A stretch of 64,000 nt of DNA from Streptomyces echinatus (GTDB lineage: Bacteria; Actinomycetota; Actinomycetes; Streptomycetales; Streptomycetaceae), in NCBI RefSeq assembly GCF_014203595.1, contig NZ_JACHJK010000013.1:124001-188000 (forward strand), given 5' to 3'. This document shows positions 57,892 through 64,000 of the stretch, one piece after another (position 1 is the stretch's first letter; each line of letters starts with the position of its first letter). A program made the translations under genes and the position numbers. The notes below the pieces were generated by a model, which saw only the letters and a program-made list of their open reading frames with translations, ran no database searches and had not been told where the DNA came from.

Positions 57892-59592
57892 ATGGCCGCC
57901 AACCCGCAGAACCCCGCTGCCTCCGCGCCCCGCCGCAAGGTGAGCCGTCACCGCGGCGAGGGCCAGTGGGCCGCCGGCCACTTCACGCCCCTCAACGGCA
58001 ACGAGCAGTTCAAGAAGGACGACGACGGTCTCAATGTGCGGACACGCATTGAGACGATCTACTCCAAGCGCGGGTTCGACTCGATCGACCCGAACGACCT
58101 GCGCGGCCGGATGCGCTGGTGGGGGCTCTACACCCAGCGCAAGCCCGGGATCGACGGCGGCAAGACCGCGATCCTGGAGCCGGAGGAGCTGGACGACAGC
58201 TACTTCATGCTGCGGGTCCGCATCGACGGCGGGGCGCTGACCACCCGACAGCTGCGGGTGATCGGCGAGATCTCGCAGGAGTTCGCGCGCGGCACCGCGG
58301 ACATCACCGACCGGCAGAACGTCCAGTACCACTGGATCCGGATCGAGGACGTGCCCGAGATCTGGAACCGGCTGGAGGCCGTCGGCCTGTCCACGGTCAC
58401 CGCCTGCGGTGACACCCCGCGTGTGATGATCGGCTCCCCGGTGGCGGGCATCGCCGAGGACGAGATCATCGACGCCACGCCGGCGCTGGAGGAGATGAAG
58501 CGCCGTGTCCTGAACAACCCGGCGTACTCGAACCTCCCGCGCAAGTTCAAGACGGCCATCTCGGGATCGCCGCTGCTCGACGTCGTGCACGAGATCAACG
58601 ACGTCGCGTTCGTCGGCGTACGGCACCCCGAGCACGGGCCGGGCTTCGACGTGTGGGTCGGCGGCGGCCTGTCCACCAACCCCAAGCTCGGCGTGCGGCT
58701 GGGCACCTGGGTGCCGATCGACGAGGTCCCGGACGTCTACGAGGGCGTCATCTCCATCTTCCGTGACTACGGCTACCGCCGGCTGCGCAACCGGGCCCGG
58801 CTGAAGTTCCTGGTCGCCGACTGGGGCCCGGAGAAGTTCCGCCAGGTGCTGGAGGACGAGTACCTGGGCGGGCGCAGGCTGATCGACGGACCCGCCCCCG
58901 AGCAGCCCGTCCAGCAGTGGCGCGACCACATCGGTGTGCACCGGCAGCAGGACGGCCGCTTCTACGTCGGCTTCGCGCCGCGGGTCGGCCGGGTCGACGG
59001 CGCCACGCTGACGAAGGTCGCCGACCTCGCCGAGGCGCACGGCTCGGGCCGGGTCCGCACCACGGTCGAGCAGAAGATGATCGTCCTCGATGTCGAGCAG
59101 GACCAGGTCGACGCGCTGGTCGAGGGTCTGGAGGCGCTGGACCTCACCGCCCGGCCGTCCTCCTTCCGGCGCGGCACCATGGCCTGCACCGGCATCGAGT
59201 TCTGCAAGCTCGCCATCGTGGAGACCAAGCAGCGCGGATCGCAGCTCATCGACGAACTCGAGCGCCGCCTGCCGGACTTCGACGAGCCGATCACCATCAA
59301 CCTGAACGGCTGCCCGAACGCCTGCGCCCGCATCCAGGTCGCGGACATCGGCCTCAAGGGCCAGCTGGTCCTCGACGACCAGGGCCGGCAGGTCGAGGGC
59401 TACCAGGTGCACCTCGGCGGCGCGCTCGGTCTGGAGGCGGCCTTCGGCCGCAAGGTGCGCGGTCTGAAGGTGACCTCCGACGAACTGCCCGACTACATCG
59501 AGCGGGTACTGAAGCGCTTCCAGGCGGAGCGCGAGGACGGCGAGCGGTTCGCCACCTGGGCCGCGCGTGCCTCCGAGGAGGCGCTGTCGTGA
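57892..59592 (+). CDS. Ferredoxin-type assimilatory nitrite/sulfite reductase
   Basis: A 566-residue siroheme/4Fe-4S enzyme; the operon context makes it a sulfite reductase (sulfite to sulfide, six electrons). The cluster/siroheme cysteines are in ACTGIEFC and NGCPNAC (C-x5-C...C-x3-C). Two ferredoxin-like half domains are recognisable (DSYFMLRVRIDGGALTTRQL and FYVGFAPRVGRVDGATLTKV). Arg and Lys residues for substrate binding are conserved in TDRQNVQYHW and NLPRKFKTAISG. GAAGGA precedes the ATG. The next gene overlaps its stop (GTGA). Confidence 0.93.
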   Translation: MAANPQNPAASAPRRKVSRHRGEGQWAAGHFTPLNGNEQFKKDDDGLNVRTRIETIYSKRGFDSIDPNDLRGRMRWWGLYTQRKPGIDGGKTAILEPEELDDSYFMLRVRIDGGALTTRQLRVIGEISQEFARGTADITDRQNVQYHWIRIEDVPEIWNRLEAVGLSTVTACGDTPRVMIGSPVAGIAEDEIIDATPALEEMKRRVLNNPAYSNLPRKFKTAISGSPLLDVVHEINDVAFVGVRHPEHGPGFDVWVGGGLSTNPKLGVRLGTWVPIDEVPDVYEGVISIFRDYGYRRLRNRARLKFLVADWGPEKFRQVLEDEYLGGRRLIDGPAPEQPVQQWRDHIGVHRQQDGRFYVGFAPRVGRVDGATLTKVADLAEAHGSGRVRTTVEQKMIVLDVEQDQVDALVEGLEALDLTARPSSFRRGTMACTGIEFCKLAIVETKQRGSQLIDELERRLPDFDEPITINLNGCPNACARIQVADIGLKGQLVLDDQGRQVEGYQVHLGGALGLEAAFGRKVRGLKVTSDELPDYIERVLKRFQAEREDGERFATWAARASEEALS

Positions 59593-59771
59593 GCGAGCGT
59601 GCCGCGCCGTTCCACTGCCCCTACTGCGGCGACGAGGACCTGCGTCCGAACGAGCAGGGCCACGGCGCCTGGGAGTGCGGGGCGTGCAACCGCGCCTTCC
59701 AGCTGAAGTTCCTGGGTCTGCTGGCCCGGGGGCTGAAGCGAGCCGACGACGGAGGGGACGAGCGAATATGA
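59589..59771 (+). CDS. Small zinc-ribbon-like protein of the sulfur operon
   Basis: A 60-residue protein with CPYC and CGAC (residues about 10-33), a likely zinc ribbon, followed by a short basic helix (AFQLKFLGLLARGLKRA). The GTG start overlaps the sulfite reductase stop, and its own stop overlaps the cysH start (ATGA), so it is tightly coupled. Its function is not known; it may be a metal or sulfur carrier or a chaperone for the reductase. Confidence 0.8.
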   Translation: MSERAAPFHCPYCGDEDLRPNEQGHGAWECGACNRAFQLKFLGLLARGLKRADDGGDERI

Positions 59772-60478
59772 CGACCGCTCAGGAAGAGCGTACGACCGAC
59801 GAGTTGAAGGCGCTCGCCGAGCAGGCGGGCCGCGATCTGGAGGACGCCTCCGCGCTGGAGATCCTCCAGTGGGCGGTGGACACCTTCGGCAGCAAGTTCT
59901 GCGTCACCTCCTCCATGGAGGACGCCGTGGTCGCCCACCTCGCCTCGCGGGTGCTGAAGGGCGTGGACGTCGTCTTCCTGGACACCGGCTACCACTTCCC
60001 GGAGACCATCGGCACCCGGGACGCCGTGGAGGCCGTGATGGACGTCAACGTCATCACCCTCACGCCCCGGCAGACGGTCGCCGAGCAGGACGCGGAGCAC
60101 GGCCCGAAGCTGCACGACCGAGACCCGGACCTGTGCTGCGCGCTGCGCAAGGTGCGGCCGCTGGAAGAAGGCCTCAAGGACTACCGGGCGTGGGCGACGG
60201 GCCTGCGCCGCGACGAGTCCCCGACCCGGGCGAACACCCCGGTCGTCGGCTGGGACGAGAAGCGGCGGAAGGTCAAGATCTCCCCGATCGCCCGCTGGAC
60301 CCAGGACGACGTGGACGCGTACGTCACCGAACACGGCGTGCTCACCAACCCGCTGCTGATGGACGGCTACGCCTCCGTCGGCTGCGCCCCGTGCACCCGC
60401 AGGGTCCTGGAGGGCGAGGACGCGCGGGCGGGCCGCTGGGCCGGCCGCGCCAAGACCGAGTGCGGGCTGCACGGATGA
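59768..60478 (+). CDS. cysH: Adenylyl-sulfate reductase (thioredoxin-dependent)
   Basis: A 236-residue APS reductase. The paired cysteines DLCCALRKVRPLEEGL and CAPC (4Fe-4S cluster) distinguish it from cluster-free PAPS reductases. The C-terminal catalytic cysteine is in KTECGLHG. VTSSMEDAVV is the P-loop variant and FLDTGYHFPET follows. It reduces APS to sulfite using thioredoxin. Coupled to the previous gene by ATGA. Confidence 0.93.
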   Translation: MTTAQEERTTDELKALAEQAGRDLEDASALEILQWAVDTFGSKFCVTSSMEDAVVAHLASRVLKGVDVVFLDTGYHFPETIGTRDAVEAVMDVNVITLTPRQTVAEQDAEHGPKLHDRDPDLCCALRKVRPLEEGLKDYRAWATGLRRDESPTRANTPVVGWDEKRRKVKISPIARWTQDDVDAYVTEHGVLTNPLLMDGYASVGCAPCTRRVLEGEDARAGRWAGRAKTECGLHG

Positions 60479-60504
60479 CGAACGACCAGATTCAGGAGAA
60501 CGAC

Positions 60505-61041
60505 GTGACGACCGGAGCCACCGTCTGGCTCACGGGTCTGCCGAGCGCCGGCAAGACCACCATCGCGTACGGGCTGGCGGACCGGCTGCGCGCCGAGGGC
60601 CACCGCGTCGAGGTGCTCGACGGCGACGAGATCCGCGAGTTCATCTCGGCCGGCCTCGGCTTCTCCCGCGAGGACCGGCACACCAACGTGCAGCGCATCG
60701 GCTTCGTGGCCGAACTGCTGGCCCGCAACGGCGTCAAGGCGCTGGTGCCGGTGATCGCGCCGTACACGGACAGCCGGGACGCGGTCCGCAAGCGGCACGA
60801 GGAGAACGGGACGCCGTACCTGGAGATCCATGTGGCGACCCCGGTCGAGGTGTGCAGCGTGCGCGATGTGAAGGGGCTGTACGCCAAGCAGGCCGCGGGT
60901 GAGCTGACCGGGCTCACCGGCGTCGACGACCCGTACGAGGAGCCGGAGACGCCCGATCTGCGGATCGAGTCGCAGCACCAGACGGTCCAGGAATCCGCGG
61001 CGTCGGTGTACGCGCTGCTGAGCGAGAGGGGACTGGCATGA
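60505..61041 (+). CDS. cysC: Adenylyl-sulfate kinase
   Basis: A 178-residue kinase that makes PAPS from APS and ATP. Walker A is GLPSAGKTT; DGDEIREFISAGLGFSREDR and VIAPYTDSRDAVRKRH are family signatures. GTG 60505 is chosen because AGGAGA lies 7 nt upstream; ATG 60475, overlapping the cysH stop, is possible but adds a 10-residue tail. As CysH uses APS directly, PAPS may serve sulfotransferases. Confidence 0.9.
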   Translation: MTTGATVWLTGLPSAGKTTIAYGLADRLRAEGHRVEVLDGDEIREFISAGLGFSREDRHTNVQRIGFVAELLARNGVKALVPVIAPYTDSRDAVRKRHEENGTPYLEIHVATPVEVCSVRDVKGLYAKQAAGELTGLTGVDDPYEEPETPDLRIESQHQTVQESAASVYALLSERGLA

Positions 61042-61973
61042 CCACGGTCGTCAAGGCGGAGGACGGCACGGAGAGCCCGTACGCCCTGTCGCACCTGGAC
61101 GCGCTGGAGTCGGAGGCGGTGCACATCTTCCGCGAGGTGGCGGGCGAGTTCGAGAACCCGGTGATCCTGTTCTCCGGGGGCAAGGACTCCATCGTCATGC
61201 TGCACCTCGCGCTGAAGGCGTTCGCCCCGGCGGCGGTGCCCTTCTCCCTGCTGCATGTGGACACCGGACACAACTTCCCCGAGGTTCTTGAGTACCGCGA
61301 CCGTGTGGCCGCCGCACATGGGCTGCGCCTCCATGTGGCCTCCGTCCAGGACTACATCGACCGCGGTGTGCTCAGGGAGCGTCCCGACGGCACCCGCAAC
61401 CCGCTCCAGACCCTCCCGCTGACGGAGAAGATCCAGAGCGAGAGGTTCGACGCGGTCTTCGGCGGCGGCCGCCGCGACGAGGAGAAGGCCCGCGCCAAGG
61501 AGCGCGTCTTCTCGCTGCGCGACGAGTTCTCCCAGTGGGACCCGCGCCGTCAGCGCCCCGAGCTGTGGAACCTGTACAACGGCCGCCACGCCCCCGGCGA
61601 GCACGTCCGCGTCTTCCCGCTGTCCAACTGGACCGAGCTGGACGTCTGGCAGTACATCGCCCGTGAGGACATCGAGCTGCCGCAGATCTACTACGCGCAC
61701 GAGCGCGAGGTGTTCCGGCGCAGCGGCATGTGGCTGACCGCCGGCGAGTGGGGCGGCGCGAAGGACGACGAGACCGTCGAGAAGCGGCAGGTGCGCTACC
61801 GCACCGTCGGCGACATGTCCTGCACCGGTGCCGTCGACTCCGACGCCGACACGATCGAGAAGGTCATCGCCGAGATCGCCGCGTCCCGGCTCACCGAGCG
61901 CGGCGCCACCCGCGCCGACGACAAGCTCTCCGAGGCCGCGATGGAAGACCGCAAGCGCGAGGGGTACTTCTAA
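61038..61973 (+). CDS. cysD: Sulfate adenylyltransferase subunit 2
   Basis: A 311-residue ATP sulfurylase small subunit. FSGGKDSIVMLHLALKAF is the PP-loop, HVDTGHNFPEVLEYRD follows, and GGGRRDEEKARAKERVFSLR is the conserved middle motif; it ends with the typical EDRKREGYF. It adenylates sulfate together with the GTPase CysN. Its start overlaps the cysC stop (ATGA). Confidence 0.95.
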   Translation: MTTVVKAEDGTESPYALSHLDALESEAVHIFREVAGEFENPVILFSGGKDSIVMLHLALKAFAPAAVPFSLLHVDTGHNFPEVLEYRDRVAAAHGLRLHVASVQDYIDRGVLRERPDGTRNPLQTLPLTEKIQSERFDAVFGGGRRDEEKARAKERVFSLRDEFSQWDPRRQRPELWNLYNGRHAPGEHVRVFPLSNWTELDVWQYIAREDIELPQIYYAHEREVFRRSGMWLTAGEWGGAKDDETVEKRQVRYRTVGDMSCTGAVDSDADTIEKVIAEIAASRLTERGATRADDKLSEAAMEDRKREGYF

Positions 61974-61975
61974 GC

Positions 61976-63310
61976 ATGAGCACGACCACGACCGAGGCGC
62001 TCTCGGCCACCACTCTGCTGCGGTTCGCCACCGCCGGCTCCGTCGACGACGGCAAGTCCACCCTCGTCGGGCGGCTGCTGCACGACTCCAAGTCGGTCCT
62101 CGTCGACCAGCTGGAGGCCGTGGAGCGCGCCTCCGCCAACCGCGGCCAGGACGCCCCGGACCTCGCCCTGCTCACCGACGGCCTGCGCGCCGAGCGGGAA
62201 CAGGGCATCACGATCGACGTGGCGTACCGGTACTTCGCCACTCCCCGGCGCCGGTTCATCCTGGCCGACACCCCGGGCCATGTGCAGTACACCCGCAACA
62301 TGGTCACCGGCGCCTCCACCGCCGAGCTCACCGTCATCCTGGTCGACGCCCGCAACGGCGTGGTCGAGCAGACCCGCCGGCACGCGGCCATCGCGGCCCT
62401 GCTGCGCGTCCCGCACGTCGTCCTCGCCGTGAACAAGATGGACCTCGTCGGATACGAGGAGCACGTCTTCGCCGCCATCGCCGAGGAGTTCACGGCGTAC
62501 GCGACCGAGCTGGGCGTCCCCGAGGTGACCGCCGTCCCGATCTCGGCACTGGCCGGTGACAACGTGGTGGAACCGTCGGCGAACATGGACTGGTACGGCG
62601 GTCCGACCGTGCTGGAGCACCTGGAGACCGTGCCGGTCAGCCACGACCTGGCGCACTGCCACGCGCGGCTGCCCGTGCAGTACGTGATCCGGCCGCAGAC
62701 CGCCGAGCACCCGGACTACCGGGGTTACGCGGGCCAGATCGCGGCCGGCACCTTCCGGGTCGGCGAGCAGGTCACCGTCCTGCCCTCCGGGCGGACCACG
62801 CGGGTCGCGGGCATCGACCTGCTGGGCGAGCCGGTCGACGTCGCGTGGACGGCGCAGTCGGTGACGCTCCTGCTGGAGGACGACATCGACGTCTCGCGCG
62901 GTGACCTGATCGTGCCGACGAAGGACGCCCCGGCCACCACACAGGACGTGGAGGCGACCGTCTGCCATGTCGCCGACGCCCCGCTCACCGTCGGCCACCG
63001 GGTGCTGCTCAAGCACGGCACGCGCACGGTCAAGGCGATCGTGCGGGACATCCCGTCCCGCCTCACGCTCGACGACCTCTCCCTGCACCCGCACCCGGGG
63101 CAGCTCGTCGCCAACGACATCGGCCGGGTGAAGATCCGGACCGCCGAGCCGCTCCCGGTCGACTCCTACTCCGACTCGCGCCGCACGGGCTCCTTCATCC
63201 TGATCGATCCCGCCGACGGCACCACGCTCACCGCGGGCATGGTCGGCGAGTCGTTCGCGTCCCCCGAGCCCGTCAAGGACGAGGCCGAAGACGACGGATG
63301 GGACTTCTGA
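61976..63310 (+). CDS. cysN: Sulfate adenylyltransferase subunit 1 (GTPase)
   Basis: A 444-residue EF-Tu-like GTPase. G1 is GSVDDGKSTLVGR, G3 DTPGH, G4 NKMD; the beta-barrel domains follow. GTP hydrolysis drives APS formation by CysD. It starts 2 nt after the cysD stop. The C-terminal KDEAEDDGWDF is acidic. There is no fused CysC domain, consistent with the separate cysC gene. Confidence 0.95.
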   Translation: MSTTTTEALSATTLLRFATAGSVDDGKSTLVGRLLHDSKSVLVDQLEAVERASANRGQDAPDLALLTDGLRAEREQGITIDVAYRYFATPRRRFILADTPGHVQYTRNMVTGASTAELTVILVDARNGVVEQTRRHAAIAALLRVPHVVLAVNKMDLVGYEEHVFAAIAEEFTAYATELGVPEVTAVPISALAGDNVVEPSANMDWYGGPTVLEHLETVPVSHDLAHCHARLPVQYVIRPQTAEHPDYRGYAGQIAAGTFRVGEQVTVLPSGRTTRVAGIDLLGEPVDVAWTAQSVTLLLEDDIDVSRGDLIVPTKDAPATTQDVEATVCHVADAPLTVGHRVLLKHGTRTVKAIVRDIPSRLTLDDLSLHPHPGQLVANDIGRVKIRTAEPLPVDSYSDSRRTGSFILIDPADGTTLTAGMVGESFASPEPVKDEAEDDGWDF

Positions 63311-63404
63311 GCATGAACTCCACGGACTTTTACGCCACGTTCGCGAAGGAGGGCGGCCGCGTAGGCAGCGGTGCGCTCGGCAGCGGGCAGGGCGGAGTGG
63401 CGCG

Positions 63405-63494
63405 ATGTGCGTGCTGACGTACGCGCACTGCCTGCGCGCCCTCACCCCCCACCGCCGTAAACGCAGACCTGCCGATCTCCCGGCCACGGCCTGA
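63405..63494 (+). CDS. Possible Cys-containing leader ORF before the sulfonate-binding gene
   Basis: A 29-residue ORF starting MCVLTYAHCLRAL and ending in a basic Arg/Lys/Pro stretch. It has Cys at codons 2 and 9, GGAG 8-12 nt upstream, and stops 38 bp before the binding-protein gene. Function as a second leader peptide is an inference; it overlaps a different short ORF starting at 63313. Confidence 0.35.
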   Translation: MCVLTYAHCLRALTPHRRKRRPADLPATA

Positions 63495-63532
63495 AACCCG
63501 TGACCGCCGGGCCAACGAGAGGAAACCCTCCC

Positions 63533-64000
63533 GTGCCTGCCAACCGCTCCACCGTGCTCCGCCGCGGCGTGGCCGCGCTCGCCGCGCTCCCGCTGCTCAC
63601 CCTCGCCGCCTGCGGCTACGGCTCCGAGGCCAAGAGCGACGGTGCCGCCAAGATCGCCGACGGGGCCGAGAAGACCGACGGCCTCGACTCCGTCAAGATC
63701 GGCTACTTCGGGAACCTGACCCACGGCACCGCCCTGGTCGGTGTCCAGAAGGGCTTCTTCCAGAAGGAACTGGGCGCCACCAAGGTCCGGCCCGCGATCT
63801 TCAACGCGGGTCCGTCCGAGATCGAGGCCCTCAACTCCGGCTCCATCGACATCGGCTGGATCGGCCCGTCCCCGTCGATCAACGGCTACACCAAGTCGAA
63901 CGGCAAGAGCCTGAAGATCATCGGTGGTTCGGCGTCCGGCGGTGTGAAGCTGGTCGTGAACCCGAAGAAGATCACCTCCCTCAAGGATGTCGAGGGCAAG
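63533..64000 (+). CDS. ABC transporter substrate-binding lipoprotein, sulfonate type (runs off the right edge)
   Basis: About 156 codons are visible from GTG 63533. A signal peptide (VLRRGVAALAALPLLTLAAC) ends with the lipobox Cys. The mature part follows the SsuA/TauA/nitrate-binding fold: VKIGYFGNLTHGTALVGVQK, FFQKELGATKVRP, FNAGPSEIEALNSGSIDIGW, GGSASGGVKLVVN. It should bind an alkanesulfonate or sulfate ester outside the cell, and the gene order suggests it extends the sulfur operon. AGAGGA precedes the start at about 9 nt. Confidence 0.88.
   Translation, partial: MPANRSTVLRRGVAALAALPLLTLAACGYGSEAKSDGAAKIADGAEKTDGLDSVKIGYFGNLTHGTALVGVQKGFFQKELGATKVRPAIFNAGPSEIEALNSGSIDIGWIGPSPSINGYTKSNGKSLKIIGGSASGGVKLVVNPKKITSLKDVEGK

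Overview
The window is a very GC-rich actinobacterial chromosome segment, almost certainly Streptomyces. The reasons are the extreme third-position G/C bias, the frequent GTG and TTG starts, the many leaderless genes, a gene with a rare TTA (bldA-type) codon, copies of the GCGCAGTTCCCCGCGCCCC intergenic element, and typical Streptomyces families (DUF2637, the proline-rich PP2C phosphatase, an AldO-like alditol oxidase, FhuF, PucR, ROK-LacZ). I see about 62 protein genes (two cut by the window edges), no rRNA or tRNA, no CRISPR array, no insertion sequence and no prophage. It reads as chromosome-core or near-core sequence rather than an island.

Layout. 1-4.7 kb: the start of a trypsin-like protease, a phosphoribosyltransferase, a lipoprotein polysaccharide deacetylase behind a strong palindrome, a DUF2278 protein, an SRPBCC protein and a LysE exporter. 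4.7-12.7 kb: a purine-catabolism block with a decayed xdhC remnant, an NCS2/AzgA-type purine permease, the three xanthine-dehydrogenase-type subunits, and a divergent PucR regulator. 12.8-24.7 kb: a TPR protein, a 108-bp tandem repeat array, a GntR regulator, an iron-box-preceded FhuF reductase, DUF2637, an RsbW-like ATPase, PoxB, a PP2C phosphatase, a TrmB/LuxR-like regulator and a secreted SGNH hydrolase. 24.9-31.3 kb: DNA repair (Ogt and an Ada-AraC-AlkA fusion), RsgA with a 23-codon upstream ORF, a sigma-like/zinc-finger/transmembrane/CBM2 fusion and a radical SAM protein with an atypical cysteine motif.

31.5-42.4 kb: a 2-hydroxyacid dehydrogenase, alditol oxidase, a ROK repressor coupled to a GH2 beta-galactosidase, a TetR-hydrolase pair behind an operator, a PEP mutase/isocitrate lyase-like enzyme, a DUF2264-VOC chimera and homocysteine methyltransferase. 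42.4-57.6 kb: a carboxylesterase, small secreted proteins, a second lyase-family enzyme, VOC proteins, DUF817, AraC, a BrkB-like membrane protein with a long Gly-rich tail, an AidB-like acyl-CoA dehydrogenase, a GAF regulator, a secreted protein and a GNAT enzyme. 57.6-64 kb: the assimilatory sulfate operon (leader peptide, sulfite reductase, Zn-ribbon protein, cysH, cysC, cysD, cysN) followed by a sulfonate-type ABC binding lipoprotein that runs off the window.

How the genes work together. The sulfur operon takes sulfate to sulfide (CysDN makes APS, CysH reduces it, the sulfite reductase finishes, and CysC makes PAPS). It is headed by a short leader ORF and two mutually exclusive hairpins that look like an attenuator. 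The xanthine dehydrogenase subunits, purine permease and PucR form a purine-use unit, but its maturation gene xdhC is broken here. Several genes combine a palindromic operator with an identifiable promoter, which gives testable regulator-target predictions.
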